Part shown: positions 1-11,795 of the stretch, piece by piece
Position numbering within the stretch: position 1 is the first letter of the stretch
How the letters are laid out: each line of letters opens with the position of its first letter
Assembly (NCBI GenBank): GCA_038496445.1
Contig: JALMLS010000627.1
Span: 62,001 to 126,000 of the forward strand
Direction: 5' to 3'
Origin: Trichosphaerium sp. ATCC 40318
Taxonomy: Eukaryota > Discosea > Flabellinia > Trichosidae
DNA length: 64,000 nucleotides
Program-made: the position numbers and the translations under genes
The notes under the pieces: generated by a model
What the model was told of the DNA's origin: nothing
Seen by the model: the letters and a program-made list of their open reading frames with translations, nothing else
Database searches by the model: none

Positions 1-22
1 CCTAAGATGTGTAATATTACAT

Positions 23-811
23 TAATAAATAAATTGTTTATTTTCAAACTGTTTACAAATTACGTTTTACGAGCCCGAAGGTATTAATAGAAAGACCATA
101 ACACCTGTTTAGGCATACAGTTTGAACAAGATTCGTACCCGTACAAAGTTTCAACGCTATCATCTCAGGCTTCAAATACGTAAGCGCACAATGGTATAAT
201 TCTGTCCAAATAACAATACTAATCGATATTTAACATAAATTCACAATAATCTTTACCTTTTATTTTGATACTTTGGGCATATTAGCGACGTTATGGTTGT
301 ATTTTTCGTTGATACTTTACCTGTACTAGCAAAAAGACAATCTTGTCGTTTTAAGACGGCTCCCGGGTGCAATGTGGGTGCCCTCAGCGTCCAGTGTTAA
401 CGAACGGTGCTGGAATGTATCTCCTGGCCGTACCGGGGTTGTCGTGCTCAAGAGCCCGATAGGATGGAGAGCTACGGTACCTACAAGCCATGGTTCTTGC
501 ACAAACCGGGTGCTTGGATACGCTCTCCACGTTAACAGTTGTCGATTCCTTCGCCGATATACAAGGAAAATTGAAATACTTATGTACCATTCATTTGTGG
601 ATAAAAATAAAAAGTGGTATTGAGAAATGTTGATAATATACGATTTCAATCGCCCCACCATATTACATTGGTATTTATGAGCATGTTGTATCTTCGTTTT
701 ATTGACCAAAGGTAAATTCGAGGACAATTTCATCTAATTCACTGAAATATCCAGTCTAATACTCCAAATATGGATAATGCACATTTCAAAACTCTCAAAA
801 AGCCCTTGTAC
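23..811 (-). mobile_element. Repeat element copy A, full length
   Basis: A 789-bp block repeated in inverted orientation at about 23257-24232 and in part at about 38464-39003 and 27886-28436. On the minus strand it runs from GTACAAGGG to an AT-rich end (TTTATTTATTA). It is flanked by TACAT at 18-22 and 812-816, which looks like a 5-bp target-site duplication. The middle is GC-rich and carries open frames of up to 135 codons on both strands, but the full copies are too similar to each other for this to prove coding. No transposase or reverse transcriptase and no clear terminal inverted repeats are visible, so it is probably a non-autonomous element. Confidence 0.75.
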
Positions 812-1482
812 TACATATTTTCATGCGTATGAACGTATTAACGGTATCGATGATGTTTTGGTTCGCGAAACATGGCTAAACTATTAATTCTTTTTTCTGT
901 GTATATTTTAGGTGACTTCATTTGATTACTCCAACACAGTACGTTGATGCCAAAGGCTGTTTTACGCTATGTTCGCAATATATAAAGCGAATTCGGTGAA
1001 ATAGTACGCATATGGTAATGACGGTTAGTATGGTTCTAGTCATTGCATACATTGGTAGCGCTGAAAACATGTGGTTTCTCAGACATGCCAAACGCGAAAT
1101 AAGCTGTATTGTCTACGACGGAGAAATATCAACAAAGAAATTCTGAGCATGATGCTATGACAATTTATTTACATGCGAATTAGCGCTTTGCTTAAAACTA
1201 GCGGAAAATAATAAAATATGACCTCCACGCTTCCCCAAGAGCACTTGAGCGTTACTCCAATCCGAGCTGCCTGTTTCACGACATGTAACCACTTCTCACC
1301 TGGCGAAGACTACAATGAGATGGTTTGGGCAGTATCCGCTACTGAGGCGATTTCCTTTACGCTTGAAAATGTTGTCTTTTGTTCGTTTTATCAAGTAGAC
1401 AACACTTAACTGCAAAATAAACAGCTTCGGCAATTGTACAAACGTTCACTTGGAGTGATTCTGTCATTGTTGAACGCCTACA
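812..1482. other. Gene-free stretch before the PPEF gene
   Basis: AT-rich sequence between repeat copy A and the phosphatase start codon. It has only short unsupported frames, including a 63-codon frame at 1218-1409 with no recognisable domain. It presumably holds the promoter and 5' leader of the downstream gene; no specific motif stands out. Confidence 0.4.
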
Positions 1483-4400
1483 ATGAGCACAAAGAAATCA
1501 GCAAAAGCAAAGCACATCAAGCCCGCTAGTGACTCTTCTACGTCCAAGCGAAAGAAATCAAACCCTCCAAAGCCTTCAATGGATGTTACTAGCAAAACGA
1601 AAGAAGACAAGCTCGCTGCTACGCTCAATACGGTAAATCCAGCACTGGAAGCGTACGCAGATAAGTTTTCGAATGAAACAGAGCAATCAAAACCAAAACA
1701 GCACCGTAACTCGAATAAACCAGCAAGACTACAAAATCAAATGTTTCAGACCGTTTGGGACGCTTTAGACGAAGATGATGGTAAGTTACAGCTTTTAAGC
1801 GATTAGCGCGTTTTCTCGCCACTCAATGTCGTTTTGTGCGTTTTTGAGCAATAGCCATGTTTGTAGTTATTAAAAGGGCAAACTAAAAAACGGCAGTAGC
1901 ACACCTCTCTTATTTGGTGAAACGCGCTTTGCTAATTTTACCTCACTTTGTCTGTAATACTTATTTCGCTTATAGAGCGCATCGCTGTTGAGATGAGTAA
2001 TATGCTACATAATCTGGAAGACAACAAAGCACTTCTTGAAGCGTTAACAAGCACAAACCCTAAAACGTTTAAAAAGAAAAAAAAAATTGAAGTAGAAGGC
2101 AGTTATACTGGTCCTATTGTACCAGAGAAAATAACTATTCAAACAGCAAAAGATATGCTTGATGCATTCTACAAAGGAGAGACACTTCACCACAAGTACG
2201 TTCATTCGTGACAGTTATAATGGCGTTGATGTCTTTTTCGTTGAATGAACTGTATAACTTATCTGTTTTAGGTATGCTGAGTTCCTGACGTTAGAGACTA
2301 TGCGTCATATGGAGAAACACTCAAGTGTTATAACACATCTTGATGTACCTGATAGTGCTAGAGTCGTTGTGGTTGGTGACATTCATGGACAACTAATTGA
2401 TCTTCAAACAATTATAAAAAAAGTTGGTATGAACTTGTTACTTTTTCGAAAACAAAAACATGTTGCTTAACGTTCTTGTACTTATTTTTTTCAGGTTGGC
2501 CATCTTCTTCTCTTTACTATGTATTCAATGGGGACTTTGTTGATAGAGGTCCACAAGGACCAGAGGTATGGTCACTTTTAGAATGATGTCAATCACTTTC
2601 TTCTTATTTTCTTTTCAAATAAGGTGTTGTGGATTCTCTTTACTCTAAAGTTAGCTCTACCAGAATATGTATTTTTGAATCGTGGTAATCATGAGCTACG
2701 AAGAATGAATACTAGATACAATTTCATGGTTCGTATTATACGAAGGAAAGAGTGTTTTTTTGTTTTAAAACTCAACTAGCGACAAATGATAGACAGATAT
2801 GACATTTTGTTGTTTGATTACATCCAAGATGTCTTCTCATTATTGCCTTATGCAACATTAATACAAAAAAAAGTACTAGTAATACATGGTGGATTACCAC
2901 CGTACTCAGACTTTGCATTAGAAGAGTTGTCAAAGTACCGTGCAAAATATTGTGTTAATTTCCAACGATGATATAGGTTTTCTTGGAGAGAACAATTACC
3001 GCCTCCTAAAAAGGCTCAAAAGACACGTGAAGGTAATATTTTAGAGGCACTTCTATGGAGTGACCCAATGGCAGCAAGTGGATGTAAATTGAGCCACAGA
3101 GGTAATGACAATCTGTTAATCAAGAATTATTTTCTTTACTTTGAAAACATTTAATTCATTTAACAGGCGCTGGTTTCCATTTTGGGCCAGATATCACAGA
3201 ATCTTTTATTAAGAATAATAAGCTGTCGTACATTATTAGATCACATGAGGTAAACCTTTAGCCTTGTTATCGTTTAAACATTTACGTCTAAGACTTGGTT
3301 TGCTTACTTTTTTGTTACAGAAAGTATCTCAAGGTTATAGCATATCACATAACAACAAGCTCATTACAATTTTCTCTGCTTCTTACTATAACGGAGCAAA
3401 TTTCAATAAAGGAGCTGTTATAGTATTAGACGCTAACAATGTCACCATGCCAATGTTTCAGTACGTTATTGAATTGTTGGGGTTTTTTTGCTCATTATTA
3501 TGCTTCAGGCAATATACAGCTGAGAGTGTTGGTGTAGACAACCACGGTTTGAGAAGAAAGTGCAAACACAATACACTACAAAAATTACGGGAGCGTATCT
3601 TTACACATAGACATGACCTCTATTTGCGATTCTCTAAGGTAGATAGAGAACAAGAAGGTAACGCTCAGAAGCATTTTTTAACCTCACAAATAAAATAGGT
3701 AGAGTAAGCGTAGATGACTGGTGTAAAGTCATGCAAAAAGTTCTTAAATTGAAGATTAATTGGAAGTTAATGATGCCGTACTTGGCAACAGGTTAGTATA
3801 CATTCTACTCGTACTTTTGTACCCTCATGTTATCGCTTCAACATTGCTTGTCACTCTCTCCTTCAAGGAGTGAGATTTGAACTACATAACAATTGTTTTT
3901 TATTGATTTAACCAACCTATAGAAAAGAGAGGTACAATAAACTATGCGCGGTTTGTTGACCGGTACTTGATAAATATGGATAAGTACGTAACAAAAAACT
4001 GAACTTGTTTTATCCTTGTGCAGCGAGGTGATTGCTCTAACAGTTTTGTTAAGGAAGTTTACTGAAAATTGGAGTCGAAGAATCATCAACGAGATAACAG
4101 CCAAAGTGCTTAGTAAATCTGAAGATGTTCATGACGCTTTCGAAGTGTTTGATAAAGCAAATAATGGAAAAATATCTTACTTAGAGTTTGTTCAAGTTGT
4201 AAAAAAATACAAAGTTGACGTCACAGAAGATGAACTGTACGTGTACTATCTGCTATTTCCATGCATCAATCTCCATCTAAGAATATACTAGTTTTGATTT
4301 TGTGCGAGAGATAGATACAAAGAAACGAGGCTACATAAATTACAAGAGTACGTGGTCTTGCCATGGAACGAAAAACTTACTTTGTTTTTCAGGTTTTGTT

Positions 4401-5296
4401 GATCGCTTTGAGGTCCAATCAACAATGGATGTTGGTGAAGACCAGGTACACAAATAAGGCTTTTTGTTAATTATAGTAACCAAGTATTACAGGAATGGGT
4501 TGATGAGGTTGTAAGAAAAGTAGGACCTGAAGTACTTGCAAACAGTAAAGCGCTACAACAGCAATTTGACCTTCAGGAAAAAAAAGTACTCCACAAGATT
4601 GTTATTGTCCAGCTCAATCTAATGACCCTGCTCACTTTTAGTATAACGGCACACTATCCAGTAAAATGTTTCATAACACGTTGACTACCTCATTATCAAA
4701 AGCCAAAAAAGGAGAAGCAGCAATGGGTACAAAACTTGATCATCACTACATCACGTTATAGCTTGTACCTTTTTATTGTTGTAGATTCAATGCGTGTTGC
4801 AGCTTATGTAGATGTTGTTAGTAGTAAAAAAGGAGGAAAATTAACATGGAAAGGCTTTGTAGATACCATAAGGTAAAAATCCAAAACGTGATTTTTTACA
4901 ACACTTTTCTGGGTTTTTTCCTGATTTTGGTGTTAATAACTTCTTTAGAGTTGTCGATAAAATGAAGAGTAGTTGGGATAGACAAGTAATGCAAAATGTT
5001 TGTACAATCATACATAAATCGAAACATAAGGTGAGACCAATACGAGAATCAAATAACTCTAATGTTGTTTTTAGCTTTCATACATTATGCAGCGTATGGA
5101 TCCAGATAAAACTGGTCTTTTGTCTGTAGATTACTTTACAGCTGCTCTTATTGCTGTAAACGAACTTATGGGTACCCCTTTGGCATCTCAACGTATAAAA
5201 ACTGTGCACAAGGGAGTACCAAAAGATAAAAATGACAACGTGTACTACGAAAAGTTTTTAAATGCATGTACTGTAGTTGATAGCCATAAACAATAA
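1483..5296 (+). CDS. Ser/Thr protein phosphatase with EF-hands (PPEF/RdgC type)
   Basis: PPP-family metallophosphatase predicted to dephosphorylate Ser/Thr under calcium control. The ATG at 1483 opens a Lys/Ser-rich N-terminus. The catalytic core is spread over many small exons and shows the metal- and phosphate-binding motifs in family order: GDIHGQ (about 2378), GDFVDRG (about 2532), GNHE (about 2685), HGGL (about 2886), WSDP (about 3058) and RSHE (about 3240). The C-terminal half has several EF-hand loops: DREQEGRVSVDD (split by an intron near 3658), DKANNGKISYLE (about 4150), a weaker DTKKRGYINYKS (about 4313) and DPDKTGLLSVDY (about 5100). The frame can be followed through about 19 introns; the one at 2935-2976 is 42 nt and removing it restores LSKFSWREQLPPP. 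About nine donors begin GTAC. The stop is at 5294-5296. The exon chain looks intact. PP5-like enzymes were considered, but there are no TPR repeats and the EF-hand tail fits PPEF. Confidence 0.9.
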
Positions 5297-5501
5297 AATC
5301 TTATTGACTTCACCAAAAGAAAACGCACGCTAAAAGTATGAACGCCAGTCAATGATTTAGTATCATCTGCTTTACTTATACTAAGTGTAAACCGCGAACC
5401 ATCATCCATACAGTTTATAAAACTAGATTTATTGTAGTAACACCACTCAACGCTTTAGTATATCATGTTAGCACCCTTTAAAGCTTTCAGACCTTTGTTT
5501 G

Positions 5502-5843
5502 TTATAGTTTTGCCTGAAAATCAATCGTGTGTACTCCAGATAGCGCTCGAATGCCTTCATCTGTTATTCTTTTATTGCCACAAAGACGAATTGTACGAAC
5601 ACTAATAGCTCTAGACGTTAGGCTGCAAATTCTTGTTGATGACAACTCAATCTCTCGTACACCAACAAACGACTTAATACCAAAGTATGTTACATCTCTA
5701 CAGCCGCAAAAGTTTATAGTCTTCACACCTTTAAGTATCGTTCTCAAAGAAGTTTTTTTCAGGAATGCTTCCGCAAAGCACATACAAGTCATGAAGCCTC
5801 GCTTCGATTTCACCATAGCCGACGTGTTCGTGAATAATATCAA
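5502..5843 (-). CDS. Leucine-rich-repeat protein fragment
   Basis: A short minus-strand frame with AMN1/F-box-like leucine-rich repeats: units such as LKGVKTINFCGCRDVTYFG, VREIELSSTRI and VRTIRLCGNKRITDEGIRAL. Such repeats form a curved binding surface, commonly for protein partners in ubiquitin ligases, but no F-box is visible here. No ATG sits at the upstream edge of the open frame, so the true start or an upstream exon is unknown. A similar LRR fragment lies at 48265-48446. It may be a partial gene. Confidence 0.5.
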   Translation of the reverse strand: MILFTNTSAMVKSKRGFMTCMCFAEAFLKKTSLRTILKGVKTINFCGCRDVTYFGIKSFVGVREIELSSTRICSLTSRAISVRTIRLCGNKRITDEGIRALSGVHTIDFQAKL

Positions 5844-5850
5844 GCAATAA

Positions 5851-6900
5851 ATGGCACGTTTGGGCTGAACGGTGTGTAAATATTCCTTGTAAACGAGTGT
5901 AACTTACACAGGTACGTTAAAGTGTAAACTTACCACTTTTAATAATATGAACGATAATTGCAACTGGTAGTGCTGTAAGATCGAATGTACCACGATTGAT
6001 GCCGTCGTCGTTGTTTGTTGTATTCCATTTCTTTATGTTAAATGACTGAGTCGCTCAAAAATTTCGGCTGACTCAACGACTGACTTTCCGACTTGAACGG
6101 CAAAGGTACTCCTTTGAGCCTTTGAAAATTCTAATTTTATACAAAAATGAGTTTTTTGTGATAATACGCTACAAGCAGCACCAACACAGAGTGAATGGTA
6201 ACATGTCACACCAATCTGATGCTAACAGAGCGCTTAGGCGATGTATTTATCCTTTTTTTTTTTTAAAGTCTAGGACGGCTCACCGAGCCAACGATTACAA
6301 GCAATTATTTGCATACAAGATACATAGTTCCTTCGATCGCCAACAGAGCACCAAAAACGTGAAGCTACGAACTTCCGCCCAAAATGTTAAAAGGGATTTG
6401 AACCCTTCCCATCCTTTCCACCTGAATGTTAGAGGAGAAAACCAACTCCCAGTTGACCGGACAAGTCAAATGGTAATTGTTAGGTTGTCGCGATAAATGT
6501 TGAATCTGTTTCCATGTGTCATCGAGCTCATCTTTAATTACTTTTCTATGAACTGATATTGGTAACAGACCTTTCGAATGTGTAGCATTGTTATAAATCT
6601 TCCATGTCCATTTGATCAGGATAGCCATACTTTACTTTACTTTTATTCCGGCCCATCGAAGTCGTCATCAAAAAAGTCAACTTTTGTAAACCCAAAAATT
6701 GTGGATTTCACAATAAACAACACGTAACTCCCCAATGTCGCAACAACGATGTGGCTTTTCAAAGTATTATGGCAAACGCCCAAAGGAGCGCGTGTTGAAA
6801 CGGCCAAACAGAGAATCCATACAGTATGTAGTTCATAACATCTGCGATACTGTCAACTAATATTTCTTTGGGCTCCGATTTTGACAGCAGCATTGAAGCC
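5851..6900. other. Gene-poor stretch
   Basis: About 1 kb with no gene I can support. A 124-codon plus-strand frame (6122-6496) and an 87-codon minus frame overlap each other and lack any domain. A tRNA B-box-like sequence sits near 6391-6405 but no tRNA can be folded around it. Confidence 0.4.
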
Positions 6901-8098
6901 TTACGGATTTACCTATGTTGACTATCCCGTGTTTGACATGCGGAATAAACTTAAAAAACAATGTAGTGTTATTGGTATTGGAAAAGCAAAGGCACCAATG
7001 GCATTTTTCACCTTCAAGTGGGACAATTAGATTTTTGAAAACTTGCCATACACAAGCACATATGAACAACATCACACTGACGTAAAAAATGGGATCACTA
7101 CCCATATAACGAACTTCTCTGGCATAGTGATATGCTTCTCTGGCATAGTGATATGGCATGGGATTATTGGAATACGGAATATTTGCACATTGTGGAGCAC
7201 AGGTGAAGCACAAATTTTATTACTTGGAAAACAGGTTTGTTGCAACTTAATCACTACTTCAACATCTCTGCCAACATGAAATTTGATGCTAACATGGTAC
7301 ATTCATTTCTAGTGATTGTCTTTAAGCGCCATATGGTACCAGGTTATTTCACTTGTGTTGATGAACTCTGTATTCCAGCACAATATTTCAATTGCCTGGT
7401 AAAAGCTCACATCATTAAGAAACCATACGCCTGGGCCATAGAATTGAAGTGTCTCGATGATTCGAACTATGTATCTGATTGAATTTATCAATGCTTTTAT
7501 ATAGCCTCATCTCACATCAATTGAATCCTTCTTTCATGTGCAAAATGGTCGAAAACAATTGGAAGATGCCATTATTTTACAAGTGACTCTAATTTTTGTT
7601 CAGCCATGGATCTCAACAAGCCGGGGGACTTTGGCTTAGACGCTACTGTATCATGTAACACAAACCACTGTCAGTGGCCTTGAAGCAATCACTTGCAAAA
7701 AAAGTGCCTGTGGGATACACAAGATTGGCACCATTGGACAAAACTGTTTCCGTTGCAACAAATAACAATGAAATCGTAAAGTTGGCCACTCTCTACTGTG
7801 TCCATGATGACAAAGGTTCATTTGACAGTAGCAAGAAAAGGTATGTTCAAAAATAATAATGATGACACCAAGGGAAATAGTGATCAATTTGGCCAGCTGG
7901 TCAAGTCCTATTGTACAGATAGGCGGTTCAAAAAATGGAACATGACACTTCTTGTTGGTTGGTTTTACTACACCCTCACAAATGCTTTTATTCTGTATAA
8001 GTGTCAAGACGGAGCCCTTACTCCCATAGTTTTTTATAAGAAACTGCAACGGAATTGCTTCTCACAGGGACAGGAAAATAACCTCCTAATAAATTTAT
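6900..8098 (+). pseudogene. Decayed piggyBac-like transposase
   Basis: A DDE transposase of the piggyBac (DDE_Tnp_1_7) type, recognised across several frames. The segment near 7300-7480 reads VPGYFTCVDELCIP followed by KKPYAWAIELKCLDDSNY, matching the family's catalytic-Asp region and its 'KP.KWG.K.....D...Y' motif. The segment at 7674-7856 (VALKQSLAKKVPVGYTR; IVKLATLYCVHDD) corresponds to the 'GT.R......W.D...V..LST.H' region. The segment at 7870-8030 (DQFGQLVKSYCTDRRFKKW; LTNAFILYK) matches the 'D..D.....Y...R...KW......L..A..NA..LY' C-terminal signature. Stops and frameshifts separate these parts, so it is an inactive relic. Terminal inverted repeats and TTAA duplications were not found by eye. 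Confidence 0.65.
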
Positions 8099-8660
8099 GA
8101 CAGTTTTTTTTTTTTTGTTATTTTTCATGACGACTCCTTTGGCCGGTCAAGATTCACGTTGACGTTCTTATACAAGTTCTAATTAAATACAATATATTCT
8201 AATCTCTTGTCCTTGTTTTTCCGTCTGTTCCACTTGTCGCCAGGGTCCTCAACGAGGGTCTCACAAAAAGTTGATCCATGATAAATCATCGACCAAGGTA
8301 AACCAGACTGTGCGGAATACCTGCCTGGCTCGGACCGCGCACTAGCTTCGTATGGTAGCGTTGCTAGTCAGTGTTAGATGGAGTAAGGGGATTTCCACTT
8401 GTCATGGAATAATTTGTTTCGTTCAAGTAGGCAGGTGGGTTGAGCATACTTGGCGTTGTAGGTGTCATTGTTGTGCGGTCCGGTCGCTTTATTTAGCATG
8501 TATCTGCCGCCGAGGTTGTTGTTTCGGAGTTTGAACAGGAAGCGGTTGATGTTGTCCTTAAGGGGTATGCGTTCATTGGCCATAGCCACCTGGTTATACA
8601 AGCTTAAGGAAGACAGTTTGTGAAGTGTGTCAGAATTATAAGGGAAAGCTAACTGTAACG
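8099..8660. other. Gene-free stretch between transposon relics
   Basis: A poly-T tract (8104-8117) directly after the piggyBac relic is followed by sequence without a supportable gene. Part of it may be the 3' region of the adjacent minus-strand LINE relic. Confidence 0.3.
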
Positions 8661-9650
8661 ACTTAACCGTCAGATGAGCTAAATCAGCCGGTGGCGATTT
8701 AAAAAGGATCCATAGTCACGCAACAGAGGAAATTTAGCAAAAATTTTGGAAGAGTGCAATTGTGTGAAGGTTTTACAAAGTGCCTCACCATGGACCTTAA
8801 GCATCTTTTTGATGGTAGGTGTGAGGTCGTCTTCCACTTCATCTAATGTGAAAGCATACAGATCACGGGCGCTTCTAGGCCCTTTGACAACTTTGGCAAG
8901 AATCTGGGCCTCAGTGAGGCCTTGAAAGGAGCATATAGGGACTGCCACGCATTGCGGCATTGAGTGTAATGGTATGAAGCCACCTCCTTCGACCAATAGG
9001 AACCGTGGTAATTAAACCACAGATTACATAAGCCATGGTATGGCTCTGAACCATAACTAAAAATAAATGTTTCCCAAGCGGACGCTAAAAGCACTAAGTT
9101 AAAACGTTTAGGTTGTAACAGACTGAAGCTACCTGAATGTATAGGGTTGAATAACCTAGAAGGCTTATTATAGATAGCTTTGGAGTGAAAAAACAGCGTC
9201 GTAAGGCTGCCCTCTCAATAGCAGCTATCACTGGTTAGCTAGAATAAAGCGGAACTAGTAAGTAAAAAGAGAGATAGTATAAGAAGAGTAGATGGTTTTT
9301 TTGGAGATGAGGGTACGCGTCATTGAACGCCAGCGGCTAACCTTAGTATTCATCTTGCTAACAACATCCCAAACGGTATTTTTGAGACCTGTAGACTTGC
9401 AAAAAGATGTACCAAGGTACCTAACCTCGTTAACAGACTGAAAGGTACATCCGTCAAAATTGGATATAGAAAAACACTTAGAGCGGTTGGCAATTAGACC
9501 TATGGTTGCTTTAGCTCCTCTGAGAACGTACTGTATAATGAGAGACTCCTGAGGTGATGTACTAATGGCAGCTACATCGTCAGCAAAAACCAAGGGAAGA
9601 AATATGCTGTTTGTGGAGCTACGCCACTAAGCCTGATGTATTTATCCTAG
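8660..9650 (-). pseudogene. 5'-truncated LINE-type reverse transcriptase
   Basis: The minus-strand frame at 9593-9255 contains FADDVAAIS, the [FY]ADD catalytic motif of non-LTR reverse transcriptases. It is followed at the expected distance by a RSKCFSISN segment and VRYLGTSF, the typical 'K....FG....LG' region after the palm. Downstream frames (9094-8680) are rich in Trp, His and Cys (CRNAWQS, SYHYTQC) as expected for the C-terminal part, but are broken by stops and frameshifts. Everything upstream of the ADD motif is missing: no fingers domain and no endonuclease. It is therefore a dead, 5'-truncated insertion, the usual outcome of target-primed reverse transcription. Confidence 0.7.
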
Positions 9651-11075
9651 TTGTTTCTGAAATTGAGGCCATTTAAAGTCGCTTAGTCAGTAGATGCCAA
9701 AAATTTTGAGTCGACTTTCAGTCAGTCAACAGTCGACTGTTTAACATCACTAGTTAAACTGTTTTAAAAATTCGGTTTTTATTCTCAAACTGAACAAACA
9801 CGTTTTGCACATTTTTCCGGAAACCGGTACTACCTAAAAAACTGAGGTACTTAACATGAGATAATGTCGAACAACATTTTCTACGCTCAAAAAAGCAATA
9901 CAGAGAGTTGAACAAGTGGGAAAAAAAAGTTAAATTTCATGCAAAAAACCAAGAAACTAATTTCTTCATTTCAATCCTCTTTTTTTCTATGTTTGTTAAA
10001 GGCTTTGCTTTGGGTCTAAACCTTTTGCACGCCAAGAAGCCATTACAAGCTGAAACCGGCTGGTTTCTGCCTCTGAATGATGGGCGCGTAAGCTGATAAG
10101 AGGCGAGAAACGAAATCAAGAACAAAATCCACGTGAAAACAAGTTTTTTAATTCTTCTTAACTCAACTAGTTCAACAGCGTCACCAACTGATTTATCTTT
10201 AATTTAACCAAACGTCAAAAAGATTAAATGTGTGATGAGCTTGAATACGACCTAATTGCAAATGGTGAATCCATTTGCACATGTTTACTTTTTTTTCTTT
10301 TTGCACCTATCGCAACTCGAAAAATCTGAGTCTATAGCATATTTCAACTGATCTCTCTTTAGTTGATATGTCCGAAAATGACTGAAAGGGTGTTGGAAGA
10401 GTATTTAACTTAAGTCTATAAGGTTGATACTTCGGAATCACAGAACATGTATAACATACTTGGATGCCAATATACTTGTCAATCGTTTATAATGACATAA
10501 TGAAGGCCAGCCCTTCATACCTCAGAACGTTCCCATATTGTTCCTACAGCCTTGTTCTACATGCGCTTTATTCGCAGCGTATTGACTCTATTATCTGTCT
10601 CATTCAAGTTAGACCAAGGTTGAGTGTCTGACTGGTTAGTCAATCGTCATACACGTTTGGTTTGGTGCAACTCCAAATGTCAACCCTTAGTGAGCACCAA
10701 TGTAGGCTTGCTTAAGAATGGGTCAGTACCGGCGCGTAGACTATCAGAACGTGACCAACAAGACCAACTCAGTATAGCAAGCAGAAATCACCCTTGTATC
10801 AGCTGACAAATAGTGTTAATTCCCAAGGTGCGATGTGGTAAAACAATATAGGACCCAGAACTGCAATAAATGCGGAATTAGAAAATAACAGGCATTTTTT
10901 TGGGTGTTTGACTACATGGTACAGCTTTGTTGCTCGCGTTCACTAACGAAAATTGCTTTACCGTGATTATATATAATCGTTTATTCAATAATTTACTTCT
11001 TTATCGAAATTGCGCTAACAACGCAGTGTAAATGAATTTACTGCCCTCTAGCTTGCTTACTTGTTATCAAGAAAC
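9651..11075. other. Gene-free stretch
   Basis: About 1.4 kb of AT-rich sequence with only short frames. The 62-codon frames at 9908-10125 lie on both strands over the same bases, and a 60-codon frame at 10624-10806 has no coding features. I see no RNA gene or clear repeat here. Confidence 0.4.
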
Positions 11076-11316
11076 ATGAGCCGATTGGCTTCTGTGATGG
11101 GAACATCTGTAATGGGCGGTATGTCGCCTGGTGGGCCAGTCAGCTCCGAAATATGTACAGACTTGTCGTCTAAATACACGTTGGCATTTTAAAGTAAACT
11201 GGTTTCCGTACCTCTGACTAGTTTCATTGAGTCTAGTGGTTCTGTATTGAGCAAGTTGATACAGCAATACCAGAAAAAAAACGTTGCGAGAGTTACTAAA
11301 ATCCAGGTAGGTAAAG
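11076..11316 (+). CDS. Possible small two-exon gene, unrecognised
   Basis: An ATG at 11076 opens MSRLASVMGTSVMGG, a Met/Gly/Ser-rich start. If an intron runs from about 11181 (GTTGGC) to the TAG near 11224, the frame continues as IESSGSVLSKLIQQYQKKN and then VARVTKIQ, ending at a GTAGGT donor near 11317. The second exon is coding-like, but I could not follow the protein further through 11317-11790, so the 3' part is unplaced. No family recognised. The weakness is the need for a GTTGGC donor. Confidence 0.3.
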
Positions 11317-11795
11317 CAACCGCCCAGTATCTAAATACGCATCAATACTGTCGCGGGAGTGCTGGACCGTACTTGTCAGGGAAATACGTTATGCCAAGGC
11401 TGTAGAGCATAGAATCGGGTAGAAATGACCACACCATAAAGATCACTAGTAACAGTTAACACTAGCACGAACCTCATGATGTACCAAACGACACACAGCC
11501 TGACGCCCATACTACAAAGCCATAAACTGCCTTGTTTGCCCCTGCAACGAACTATCGCTCATGAATAAAGCTTTCTTGGCTTGCGCTTGCCTGTACTTTT
11601 CGCTTGCGATTTGTAACGCGCTCCATCACGAAATACAGGCGTTGGCGAATAAAAGAGGTTCGACGAGGTGCAGATACTGTTGCTTAAGCTAAAATTGGAC
11701 CACGGACTCTAGTTGACATACTACACCTTTTCTAGGTTTAAACTGTTGCTTTAGCTAGCTACGAGCAGAATTATAGGCCTATAATTCTTTATAAT

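Noticed and set aside
326-733. 135-codon frame repeated in copies A and B (and in part in C) as a conserved protein
   Set aside because: The full copies are nearly identical over the whole element including non-coding parts, frames are open on both strands, and copies C and D break the frame. Conservation reflects recent copying, not protein selection.
6390-6475. tRNA gene near a GGGATTTGAACCC motif
   Set aside because: The B-box-like motif is present, but no acceptor stem, D-arm or anticodon arm can be formed at the right distances.
9908-10125. Overlapping 62-codon frames on both strands
   Set aside because: No domain, no splice context and similar length on both strands; typical chance open frames.
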